Positions 43,521-51,297 of a DNA stretch of 64,000 nt are shown piece by piece (the first letter of the stretch is position 1; every line of letters begins with the position of its first letter). The position numbers and the translations under genes were made by a program. The DNA is from Methanosarcina sp. MTP4 (lineage in GTDB: Archaea; Halobacteriota; Methanosarcinia; Methanosarcinales; Methanosarcinaceae). The stretch covers positions 3,868,808-3,932,807 of the forward strand of contig NZ_CP009505.1 in NCBI RefSeq assembly GCF_000970045.1, written 5' to 3'. The notes beneath the pieces are model-generated. The model was not told the DNA's origin, made no database searches, and saw only the letters and a list, made by a program, of their open reading frames with translations.

Positions 43521-44558
43521 TTATTCCACCTCCCTTTTCACAAGCCTGATCGCGTCCACGGGACAGATAAGGGCACATGTGCCGTCTCCTCCGCAGAGTT
43601 CCTGGTCCACGACTCCTACCTTTCCGTCTTTCACCTCGAGGATAGCTTTCTCGTCCAGGTTATTCAGGTGCCCTGCGGCAAGTTCCCTGTCCCCTAAGGC
43701 ATTTACGGGACAGACAATCACGCAGTTTCCACAGCCCAGGCAGCTTGCATCATCGGTTTCCAGGCGGGTGCGGAGCAGGGCTTCCGGGACCGGAGCCTCA
43801 ACCAGCTTTTTCTCAAGGGCTCCTTTCTTCTCCATTTCCGGCAGGATAGCCGTCTTGCGGACGTCAATGGCGTCCACAGGACAGGACACCGCACAAGCCC
43901 CACAGTAAATGCAGGCATCCGGCCGGTGAGTAATCTTTTCAACCCTTTCCCCGGCAGCCCAGTCTTTATTGAGAAGGGCATTTGCAGGGCAGACTTCCAC
44001 GCAGGTGTGGCAGGTCTGGCAGGTGTTCTCGTCCCATTCCCAGCGCCCTTCAAAGGGTTTTTCCACGGAAATAGCGTCCGCAGGACAGACCGCCGCACAC
44101 CAGCCGCAGTGCACGCAGCTTTCCGTATCAATGCTGGTCTTTCCGACAAGCTTCAGGCTTCCGTCCTCTGCAAGTTCTTTTGTAACCGTAATGCAGTCTT
44201 GCGGGCAGACTTCAGCACAGAGCCCGCAGTGGACACAATCTTCGTTCACGGAAGTGGGTTTCAGGGCTCCTGAAAGGTGAGAAGCATCTTTCAGGGACTT
44301 TCCTTCCTGCCTCAGTTCCAGAGCACCTGTGGGGCAGACCCTGGCACAGATCCCGCAGACAATGCAGTCTTCGCCTTTCATTTCAAGGAAATCCGTATCA
44401 AGCAGACCTCTTGCAACGGCACCCACGGCCCCGATTGCAAGGCTCCCTTTCGGGCAAGCCTGCACACAGGTCCCGCAGCCTATGCATTTCTCAGGCAGGT
44501 AGACCAGTTGCTTGTCTTTTTTTTCAGAAAAGACCGACAATCTTCTGTCATCTTGCAT
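43521..44558 (-). CDS. fmdF: Polyferredoxin subunit of formylmethanofuran dehydrogenase
   Basis: 345 residues from ATG 44558 (MQDDRRLSVFSEKK), with GAGGT 7 bases before. There are eight 4Fe-4S motifs in a row: seven are complete CxxCxxCxxxCP. The last, near the C-terminus (LCGGDGTCALICP), has Asp instead of the second Cys, as in Pyrococcus ferredoxin, so that cluster may be Asp-ligated or of the 3Fe-4S kind. It should wire electrons from ferredoxin to FmdB. Its stop codon overlaps the start region of fmdA closely. Confidence 0.95.
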   Translation of the reverse strand: MQDDRRLSVFSEKKDKQLVYLPEKCIGCGTCVQACPKGSLAIGAVGAVARGLLDTDFLEMKGEDCIVCGICARVCPTGALELRQEGKSLKDASHLSGALKPTSVNEDCVHCGLCAEVCPQDCITVTKELAEDGSLKLVGKTSIDTESCVHCGWCAAVCPADAISVEKPFEGRWEWDENTCQTCHTCVEVCPANALLNKDWAAGERVEKITHRPDACIYCGACAVSCPVDAIDVRKTAILPEMEKKGALEKKLVEAPVPEALLRTRLETDDASCLGCGNCVIVCPVNALGDRELAAGHLNNLDEKAILEVKDGKVGVVDQELCGGDGTCALICPVDAIRLVKREVE

Positions 44559-44577
44559 TTTATTTACCTCTAAACCG

Positions 44578-45147
44578 TTATTCTGTGCATTCGCCGCACA
44601 GCAGCTCATCATTATACCGAATGAACATCTCGCCGCAGTTTTCACAGCGCTGTATCCGTTTTTTACCCTTAACCGGGACTTTGACATCCACGAAGTTCCA
44701 GGTGTACACCTTTTCCCCGGCTGCCAGCAAGTCTGGCAGGACCTCGGTATGGGGGAGTTTGTGGGTATTCAGGTACCAGGCGTGGAGTTTCGGATACGCC
44801 TCTGTCTTTTCAGGGTCGAGAATAATGCGGACCCCCTTTGCAGCATCTACACCATCAGGAACTCGCTTGTTCACGGTTACTGCCATTTTCCCCAGGTCTT
44901 TGATCTTCAGCCCGTTATTCCCGCTGGTTGCCCCGCCCAGGATCTGGAAGGGGTCAGGTACGCAGTTTCGGGTTTCACAGGTCACGTATATACGCTCCTC
45001 GTCCCTGACATCGAGCACTTTCCTTGCAATATTGAGCATCTGGAGGCCGATGAAAGCCCCGGAAGTCAGGTAGCCGTGAAAGGGAACGAGCCTCTCGATC
45101 TGGGAAAGCAGTTCAGGGTCCTTTATTTGTTCTATAATCGTTTCCAT
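44578..45147 (-). CDS. fmdE: FmdE-family protein
   Basis: 189 residues from ATG 45147 (METIIEQIKDPELL), with GAGGC 5 bases before it; GTG 45159 is the other choice. The FmdE domain has the HGYLTSGAFIGLQML region (about 25-39) with its conserved His/Gly, and CETRNCVPDPFQILGGATSGN (about 62-82). The C-terminus has a zinc ribbon, CENCGEMF..CGEC. First gene of the fmd operon. FmdE co-purifies variably with the complex and may handle metal or cofactor; its role is not settled. Confidence 0.94.
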   Translation of the reverse strand: METIIEQIKDPELLSQIERLVPFHGYLTSGAFIGLQMLNIARKVLDVRDEERIYVTCETRNCVPDPFQILGGATSGNNGLKIKDLGKMAVTVNKRVPDGVDAAKGVRIILDPEKTEAYPKLHAWYLNTHKLPHTEVLPDLLAAGEKVYTWNFVDVKVPVKGKKRIQRCENCGEMFIRYNDELLCGECTE

Positions 45148-45238
45148 GGAACGCCTCACAGGATCTAAATCCGGAATTCAAATCCGATGTATTCTTTAGT
45201 GGGCCTCCCGGCATGTCACACCCATTATGCCAGATTCA

Positions 45239-45261
45239 TTATGTTAATTCCAACATATCAG
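45239..45261 (-). promoter_or_regulatory. Mo/W palindrome 1 upstream of fmdE
   Basis: TTATGTT-AATTCC-AACATATCAG, arms TATGTT/AACATA with a 6-base spacer. About 92 bases before the fmdE start. It shares TTATGT and AACATATCAG with the modA site. Confidence 0.65.
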
Positions 45262-45356
45262 GAGTCCATGAGGATGCCCGGTTCGATTGAACAATCACAC
45301 AAACCTGCCGCAGGCAAAGGAAAGTCTGAAACAGGGAATTATTTTACAAATAACCA

Positions 45357-45377
45357 ATATGTTAATTCTGACATAAC
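45357..45377 (-). promoter_or_regulatory. Mo/W palindrome 2 upstream of fmdE
   Basis: ATATGTT-AATTCT-GACATAAC; the left arm and spacer are almost the same as in palindrome 1, the right arm is weaker. Centre about 117 bases from that of palindrome 1. Confidence 0.55.
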
Positions 45378-45537
45378 ACAAAAAAATATGCTATGCCACA
45401 TAGATCATTTTTCGAAATAAACGTAGTGAACTTTTATTCACAGCACCAAAGGAACGGAGACAAGGCATTCTACCTGCAGGATTTGTCATAAAGCTCCCAG
45501 TAGGTCAGAAGAACCCCGAACATCAAATTGATGTACC

Positions 45538-45563
45538 CCGATATGTTTTATTAAACATATCGG
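45538..45563 (-). promoter_or_regulatory. Mo/W palindrome 3, most symmetric
   Basis: CCGATATGTT-TTATTA-AACATATCGG, 11-base perfect arms. It is the most complete example of the motif and its 10-N6-10 layout with outer CG resembles the bacterial ModE box. It lies about 390 bases upstream of fmdE, past the end of the pilin-like gene, and could also act as that gene's terminator. Confidence 0.55.
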
Positions 45564-45723
45564 TAGAGACAGAATCTCCATTAAACTTTGAGAATAATAT
45601 AAGCAGATCAATTATAAAATTATCGATAGAAAATTTGCAGGGAAAAGAGAAAAATAGAGAAATTCGAGACCATCCGGTACCCTGCAGGAATTTAAAAGGA
45701 AAAGTTCTTCACCCCCCTCTGGC

Positions 45724-46413
45724 TCAGTCTTTTACAAATTCCACAGCCGCCGTCCTGTCCGCAATAACGTTCCGCCCTTCGCTGTCAATGACCTTTAAGC
45801 TAATTTCAGACCCTGCCTTGAAGCCGTAGTTGTCCGAGGTGTTCTTCCCTCCCCCAACACTTACTTTGACACTGGAATACGAATCACCTTCCGCACTGTC
45901 CTGCCCACAGAGAATTAATCTTTCCCCTACATCCCAGAACCCATCTTCAAGAGCGGCACCATTTCGGGCCATGTAGTCAGGATTCTTACCTTCCGAACTC
46001 AGGTCGTAGTAGTGGACAGTGGTGTCCCCTTCTACTCTGCCACTCCCCTCAGTTCCAACAACGCCACGGTAGGAATTTCCATACCCACTAATTCGAATAG
46101 AAGTGGCTTTAAGAGGTAGTGAGTCTCCCCCCTTATGCTCAAGAATTATCTGGTTTTCTCCAAGCGTGACCCTTTCATCCGTCGGACCAACCCCGTAAAG
46201 TCCCCCCTCACAGGATTCAATATTGATTTTAGCCACAGGTGACTGGAAATTTGCGCCCCCCCGAGAGCTGTCGAAGAAACTGGACGCAGCTAACCCCACA
46301 AGTATGAACAAAATCATCAAAAGAATTAGGGAGCCTATTACCTGAACGGCAGCATCTGATGCAGATTTTGATGAAAAGAAGGATTTAAACCGAACTTGTA
46401 TAAAGGCTTTCAT
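45724..46413 (-). CDS. Type IV pilin-like protein
   Basis: 229 residues. The N-terminus has a basic start, then SASDAAVQVIGSLILLMILFILVGLAASSFF, matching the archaeal type IV pilin N-terminal domain (membrane helix about residues 20-47, cleavage before the helix). The rest is a beta-rich extracellular part with FQSPVAKINIESCEGGLYG and many Gly/Ser. Likely a minor pilin or a surface protein that is exported by the pilin pathway. Single gene with its own spacing. Confidence 0.85.
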   Translation of the reverse strand: MKAFIQVRFKSFFSSKSASDAAVQVIGSLILLMILFILVGLAASSFFDSSRGGANFQSPVAKINIESCEGGLYGVGPTDERVTLGENQIILEHKGGDSLPLKATSIRISGYGNSYRGVVGTEGSGRVEGDTTVHYYDLSSEGKNPDYMARNGAALEDGFWDVGERLILCGQDSAEGDSYSSVKVSVGGGKNTSDNYGFKAGSEISLKVIDSEGRNVIADRTAAVEFVKD

Positions 46414-46518
46414 TACAAGAATTTATAGACATATCAGGATAAATAGATGAGGGTTGATCAAAAAATAATTAGGAACCGATAAAATTATGAGGAAAGAAGG
46501 TTATTTTCCGAAAGGAGC

Positions 46519-47385
46519 TTATTTTCTTTTACGCTTTTCTTTTTCCTCGTATTCCTTTTCAAGTTCAAAAATTTCCCTGACCTTCAGGAGTTCCTTCTTG
46601 CTTCTTGAGTAGTGCACGAAAACCATCACAACCCCGAAAAGAAGGGCAACGATTGCCGCAAAGAAGTACAGAGGAGAAGACTCACGGTAATACTTCACCT
46701 GGATAGTCTGCTCCCTTTCATCCATTTCCGAGGCAATCCAGAGAAAGGTCTGCCTGCCTAGCTCATCCTCTTCCGCGGCATAAGGCTCTGGCCTGGGTAT
46801 CCCGAAAACACGGTTGCCCGTGGCATAACCTTCCGGGATTACCACACGGATGAACTCCGAATCAGGCCTCATGATAGCGAGATTCTGGGCACCCGGCATT
46901 TTAAGGGTGTAAGCAATAAAACCCGTTACATTTTCCTCAAAATCCAGGTTTATGACTTTCATATTGCGGCGGTTTTCCCTGGTCAGGGTATAATTGAGGT
47001 CCGAAAGCTCACTCCTTTCAGAAAGTTCCTGGAAGGTGTCCAGGTCTGCCTCCGTTGTATTCGAAGGCTCTACAAGCAGGACGAGGTTTTCGATGGGAAC
47101 TTCCTCGGAACTTCCGCCAAAGGATTCGGTGGGGAACATCTCCAGCTTGCTGGCATCTATGACCATATTGACGACCCGGACTTCCGTAGTGTTTCCAAGG
47201 GGATAATACGTGGTGGTATTTGCTGGAATTCCGGTCCCGCCTTCATCCACAAAAACTTCAAATTCATAGGAAGAAGCGTTCCCCGGCTCATCAAGGACAA
47301 TTTCTTCCGTTTCTTCGATACAGCCCGATACGAAGACCACCAGAAGGGCCAGGAGCGCAAACAAAGCCTTAGTTCTCATTTTCAC
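46519..47385 (-). CDS. DUF5803-family membrane lipoprotein
   Basis: 288 residues from GTG 47385 (GGGAG 9 bases before); TTG 47391 and ATG 47379 are other in-frame choices. Lipobox FVSGC near residue 20, extracellular domain, then a membrane helix (SPLYFFAAIVALLFGVVMVFVHY, about 238-260) and a charged cytoplasmic tail rich in Glu, Lys and Arg. Anchored at both ends. Function unknown. Confidence 0.88.
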   Translation of the reverse strand: MKMRTKALFALLALLVVFVSGCIEETEEIVLDEPGNASSYEFEVFVDEGGTGIPANTTTYYPLGNTTEVRVVNMVIDASKLEMFPTESFGGSSEEVPIENLVLLVEPSNTTEADLDTFQELSERSELSDLNYTLTRENRRNMKVINLDFEENVTGFIAYTLKMPGAQNLAIMRPDSEFIRVVIPEGYATGNRVFGIPRPEPYAAEEDELGRQTFLWIASEMDEREQTIQVKYYRESSPLYFFAAIVALLFGVVMVFVHYSRSKKELLKVREIFELEKEYEEKEKRKRK

Positions 47386-47620
47386 GGACAACTTCTCCCA
47401 TTCAGTTTAGAGTGTGTATATTTTCAACCTGCGGCAATCTCCTGTTCCCCCGAAAAAGAGGACTTTGCAGGGCCGGGGTAAATGTCAGCTTTTATCCTAT
47501 GCGTCCCCATCTTAATAAACAAAACGGATACCCGGCCTGAATGAGCAGCCTGAAATGAACAGCCAAACCGCCTCTCCGAACCCTCCGAAGCAGAAAAGAT
47601 TACGGAAAAACCCGGAAAAC

Positions 47621-47878
47621 TCAGACCCCGGCATCTCCACCGGAATTCAGATATCGTTCCACCATTGGCCAGTCTATCTTTTTAATATATTTGGCCTGAA
47701 GCTTTGAGACATACAGGACGTTGCCCCCGAGAAGAATTTTCAGGTCAGAAGGCTTCGCAGAGACAGATCCAAGCGGCATCAACACCGGCCCCTCGGGTGA
47801 AGTCGAGAGCCTGAAGTCCTGCCCGCTTTTCCGGACATACGCCCTGACTTTTTCATCAATTGCAAATCCTGGAATCAT
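47621..47878 (-). CDS. Conserved small protein of unknown function
   Basis: 85 residues, MIPGFAIDEKVRAYVRKSGQDF start, then TSPEGPVLMPLGSVSAKPSDLKILLGG and an end with WPMVERYLNSGG. Not recognised. The sequence looks like a real, compact beta-rich protein with normal composition. Only weak GGTG lies before the ATG. The gene is divergent from SRP19. Confidence 0.65.
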   Translation of the reverse strand: MIPGFAIDEKVRAYVRKSGQDFRLSTSPEGPVLMPLGSVSAKPSDLKILLGGNVLYVSKLQAKYIKKIDWPMVERYLNSGGDAGV

Positions 47879-48122
47879 TTAAAACACCGGATCAGAGATT
47901 GTCTGAAAAATATAAATAACTGAAGGTTGTGGGCTTCCCGAAGAACCGGTTGAATGTATCCCATGCACAGGAGCTTGAAGAACTGGATGAATTAATTCCA
48001 TGCACAGGATTCGAAAGGCTCATTTGAATTCACACTTTCCAGGACAGCAGGTCCGCCTGCTCTCAGGGCCTTTCCGGGGCAGTTTTAAATTTCATGAAAA
48101 CAATCTAGAAAATAGATAGCGT

Positions 48123-48416
48123 ATGATGATGAAAGACAAGGGAAAACTTGTAATCTGGCCTGTATATATAGACCAGACCAGGTCCAGAAGCAACGGAAGA
48201 ATCATCTCCCGGAAAAGTTCGGTAAAAGAGCCTCAGCTCAATGAAATAAAAAAAGCAGCCCTTGAACTGGGCCTTAACCCTGAAGTTGAACCTGAAAAAG
48301 CTTATCCTAAGGCCTGGTGGGAAGTGAGCGGCAGGGTGCTCGTAGACAACAAGGGCCCTAAATCCGTAATTGCAAAACAAATCTCGGCAGGCATAAAAAA
48401 GACTCGAACCAAATAA
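48123..48416 (+). CDS. srp19: Signal recognition particle subunit SRP19
   Basis: 97 residues. GKLVIWPVYIDQTRSRSNGRIISRKSSVKEP is the SRP19 start (about 6-36, with GR.ISR), followed by ALELGLNPEVEPEKAYPKAWWEVSGRVLV. It binds helices 6 and 8 of 7S RNA and prepares it for SRP54. The first three codons are all ATG; any may be used. No strong ribosome site, so a short or absent leader is possible. Confidence 0.95.
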   Translation: MMMKDKGKLVIWPVYIDQTRSRSNGRIISRKSSVKEPQLNEIKKAALELGLNPEVEPEKAYPKAWWEVSGRVLVDNKGPKSVIAKQISAGIKKTRTK

Positions 48417-48542
48417 AGCTCAAAAGTTTAGAGGTCCAGGGTTTTCCGCCGTTCCAAACTTATTATCTTTCAAAAAACGGTCAGGCCTGAAATGATTTTA
48501 CAAAGTTTCAGGAAGGAAAAACAATGTTTATATCAGTTAGGA

Positions 48543-48851
48543 GTGAAAAAAACACTTATGTCCGAAACCAATAAAAAAATATTGCCTGTAATAAATCCAA
48601 CATCCAGTTCAAACCAGCACTCTTCGTCCAGAAAAACACCCTCCAACCCCAACCATGAAATTCAACTAGGATGCGGATGTTGCTCTACGCCCTGTAAGGG
48701 TTGCGGCGGAGCCCTGGGAATAAAAGTAGGGTCCGAAAAAGACGTCGTATACCGAAACGTTGCCATCTACCTCTCAATTGCAGTTGTGATAATTCTTGGG
48801 ACTTTAGTGGTGCAGAGAATTTTGACTGTGCTTTCAGCAGGGTTAACATAA
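48543..48851 (+). CDS. Small Cys-rich single-pass membrane protein
   Basis: About 102 residues from GTG 48543 (AGGAG directly before, a little close) or 97 from ATG 48558. A Ser/Asn/Pro-rich first half is followed by CGCCSTPCKGCGG, six cysteines, and a membrane helix (VAIYLSIAVVIILGTLVVQRIL). The cysteines could bind a metal at the membrane face or carry lipid. Not recognised; it lies between SRP19 and a convergent RNase P gene. Confidence 0.6.
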   Translation: MKKTLMSETNKKILPVINPTSSSNQHSSSRKTPSNPNHEIQLGCGCCSTPCKGCGGALGIKVGSEKDVVYRNVAIYLSIAVVIILGTLVVQRILTVLSAGLT

Positions 48852-48876
48852 CCTTTCCCAGCGCCTTCCCCTCAGG

Positions 48877-49245
48877 TCACGCATTCTCCCTGTCCTTACT
48901 GCTATTGCCTTTTTTCCGGGAAGGTTTCAACCCTTTATAGGGATACCGCATTTCCTTTCCACAGCGCTCGCAGGAGACTACAGTATACCCGCCTTTCAGC
49001 CGGTAGCGAGCGTTTACTCCGGGAACCAGGAAAGCATAGCAGTGTTTGCAGATACGGCGTTTTATTTCCCGCGGAACCCTCATCCGGTTTCGCATTGAGA
49101 TGTTCCGGATAAGCTGAACGTAGCGCTCGCTTCGTTCGGGATGTTCCTTGAACTCCTTTTCCGCAAGCTCAAAGAGCCTCCACATGCGCTGGGTTGCAAC
49201 GATTCGGAGCATATTTTTCTGTTTTTTCCTGGGAATTCGCGACAT
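48877..49245 (-). CDS. rnp4: Ribonuclease P protein component 4
   Basis: 122 residues from ATG 49245 (MSRIPRKKQKNMLRIV). A longer frame back to TTG 49344 overlaps the upstream gene (TTGA), but the homologous part begins here. There is no ribosome site, while TTATAAGATAAATT lies about 30 bases upstream, so the mRNA is probably leaderless. The zinc ribbon is C-x2-C (CKHCYAF) and C-x2-C (CERCGKEM), as in Rpp21. It helps the RNase P RNA process the 5' end of pre-tRNA. Confidence 0.93.
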   Translation of the reverse strand: MSRIPRKKQKNMLRIVATQRMWRLFELAEKEFKEHPERSERYVQLIRNISMRNRMRVPREIKRRICKHCYAFLVPGVNARYRLKGGYTVVSCERCGKEMRYPYKGLKPSRKKGNSSKDRENA

Positions 49246-49340
49246 GGTGGGATAGATTCTGCAATTTATCTTATAACCCTTCTCTTTTAACCTGAGCCTC
49301 CCTTTAAGGTCCTGTAACCTGTTGCAGGAAAAAGGAGAAC

Positions 49341-50003
49341 TCAAGGATCAAAAATAATTACTTCGACGTCGGGATTCTTTTCTTTAACAAGAGCTTTAAA
49401 CTTTTCAGGGTTCCCATCCGTCCCTTCAATCTTTCCGTAGTGCATGGGGATTGCAACTTTCGGGGAGATAACCTCAACTGCCCTGGCAGCTTCCTCTTCA
49501 TCCATGGTATAGGTCCCTCCTATGGGCAACAGTACAACATCAGCCCTGAGATCCTCCATCTCCGGGAAAAAGTCACAGTCCCCAGCATGATAGATGCGCA
49601 GCCCTTCAAGTTCGACAATGTACCCTACCCCAAGTCCCCGCGGGTGGTAAGGTTTGTCAGGATTGTAAGCAGGTACGACTTCGATCCTTGTCCCCTTGAT
49701 CTCAAGCCCCTCAGCCAGGACATCCCCTTCGGCAATCCTCCGGGCATCCCCTTTAAAGTTCAGGGAACAGGCTTCAGGGATTAGGGTCGTGGAATCGGAC
49801 CTCCTGACCTTCCGGATATCATCAGGGCTGCAGTGGTCGAAGTGTTCATGGGTAATCAGGAGAATGTCAGCCTTTTCGTCAAACTCGGGTTCTTCCGCAA
49901 GCTCAAATGGATCGATGTAAATCCTTTTGCCTTCCCCTTCCAGCAAAAAGCCTGAATGCCCGAGCCAGCTTATCTTCACACCTCCAATTGTTGCGCTTTT
50001 CAT
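49341..50003 (-). CDS. Metallo-beta-lactamase-fold hydrolase (UPF0173-like)
   Basis: 220 residues from ATG 50003 (MKSATIGGVKISWLGHSG), GGAGG 9 bases before. Metal-binding motifs are HEHFDH (about 66-71), HAGDCD (about 147) and HYGK (about 190). This family is annotated as metal-dependent hydrolases acting on unknown substrates. Its stop overlaps the upstream-extended frame of rnp4, but rnp4 seems to have its own promoter. Confidence 0.92.
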   Translation of the reverse strand: MKSATIGGVKISWLGHSGFLLEGEGKRIYIDPFELAEEPEFDEKADILLITHEHFDHCSPDDIRKVRRSDSTTLIPEACSLNFKGDARRIAEGDVLAEGLEIKGTRIEVVPAYNPDKPYHPRGLGVGYIVELEGLRIYHAGDCDFFPEMEDLRADVVLLPIGGTYTMDEEEAARAVEVISPKVAIPMHYGKIEGTDGNPEKFKALVKEKNPDVEVIIFDP

Positions 50004-50286
50004 GTAATTAAACCTCCGAGGATCTTTTGGTAATAGAAACGTTTGATAAAAATCCTGCGAACTGCCAGGATTCATAAAAATGGAATTTAATTAAGATCAG
50101 AATCCAATATATAAATTAGGGATAGATAAACGACAGATCAGAATTATTAGTATAAATTCAAACAAAAATGGATAAACTGAGAAGACATAACCGGATATTT
50201 AGAAGATTTTAGAATGAAATAAATTTCCTGCAGTAATTATATTCAGTAATCATATGCAGTAATCATATACACCATCCCTGCAGCGC

Positions 50287-51060
50287 TTATTGATGAGTAT
50301 CTATTATAAAACCGCCTTCAACAAGCCAGTTATAAATCAACTTTTGAAGGTGGCAGACCACGGGCAGCCTGATTACCACCGCCTCCCTATTGTTTCCGGC
50401 CGAATGGACGGCTATGGACTCCTTTCCATCCGCAATCATGAAGCAGTCTTCAGTGTACTGGACTCCATCAATGAACATGTTCCGGACAAAGTCCCCAAAA
50501 TCTTTACCGGTCTCCGTGAAGTCGAAGGGCATCCCTCTGAACTTATTAAGATCATCAACAATGAGAATTAGCCGGCAGTTTTTTTCCAGCTTTTTCAGGT
50601 CTGATTCAAACTCGCCCAAAAATTCCGGGTTGGTAGAGAAAACTATCAGTTCCTCCCTGACATTATAGAGAATCTCACGAACCCTTTTCCGGATACCCCA
50701 TTCGCTCTGGATGCACCAAACAGGAGAAGACCTTGGAATTTCGTAACTCAACTCGTTAAGCTGGTCCAGAGCCTCGATGGCACAGGTGAAAAACTCGTTC
50801 TTGATCCTGCCAATTACATGTTTCGGATCGACCGCCCTGAAATAAACCGGAGAACCCTGCCGAACTTCCACAAAACCTTTTCTGGACAGTGTTTTGAGGA
50901 TGTCATAAACCTTAGCCCTGGGCACTCCTGTCAGTTCATGGACTTCCCTTGCGGTGGCTTCTTTTAAACTTACCAGCCCGGCATAGGCCTTACCCTCATT
51001 TTCGGTAAGTCCCAGCTTCTCAAGATTGCTGACAAGCCCCGGATTTATCGCAGGATACAT
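50287..51060 (-). CDS. TrmB-family transcriptional regulator
   Basis: 257 residues. Winged helix at about 8-75 (KLGLTENEGKAYAGLVSLKEATAREVHELTG, then PRAKVYDILKTLSRKGFVEV), followed by the TrmB linker and a C-terminal ligand-like domain (EELIVFSTNPEFLGEFESDLKKL...). TrmB proteins commonly sense sugars, but many Methanosarcina members control other genes. It is divergent from the RND exporter operon, so control of that operon is the simplest guess. Confidence 0.92.
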   Translation of the reverse strand: MYPAINPGLVSNLEKLGLTENEGKAYAGLVSLKEATAREVHELTGVPRAKVYDILKTLSRKGFVEVRQGSPVYFRAVDPKHVIGRIKNEFFTCAIEALDQLNELSYEIPRSSPVWCIQSEWGIRKRVREILYNVREELIVFSTNPEFLGEFESDLKKLEKNCRLILIVDDLNKFRGMPFDFTETGKDFGDFVRNMFIDGVQYTEDCFMIADGKESIAVHSAGNNREAVVIRLPVVCHLQKLIYNWLVEGGFIIDTHQ

Positions 51061-51297
51061 TTGTTACCCCTAAAGTAACAATAGATTTAAATCTTTTCTT
51101 TCAATATACCCTCAATGTAAGAGAACAGTATCAAGTAATTATATAAATGAATAGAAAATAAAACTATCAAATACAAATAATTACAGATTTAGGTTTAAAA
51201 ACCAGGGTTTACATTACTGGCCCCTGAGCCTCAAAAAGCGAGACCCGGCTTCAAAATCTGTTTATGTTCGAGACAATCGAAATGAGGGGAATTCGCC

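Larger units (their letters stand above)
45160..45723. other. fmd operon promoter region
   Basis: 564 bases with no supported gene. Three palindromes of the Mo/W type lie in it (45239, 45357, 45538). A 77-codon frame near 45187 has no ribosome site and is not called. Confidence 0.5.

Noticed and set aside
39229-45147. Tungsten isoenzyme (Fwd) instead of Fmd
   Set aside because: The gene order E-F-A-C-D-B with a dedicated polyferredoxin and FmdE is that of the molybdenum operon; metal use itself cannot be read from sequence.
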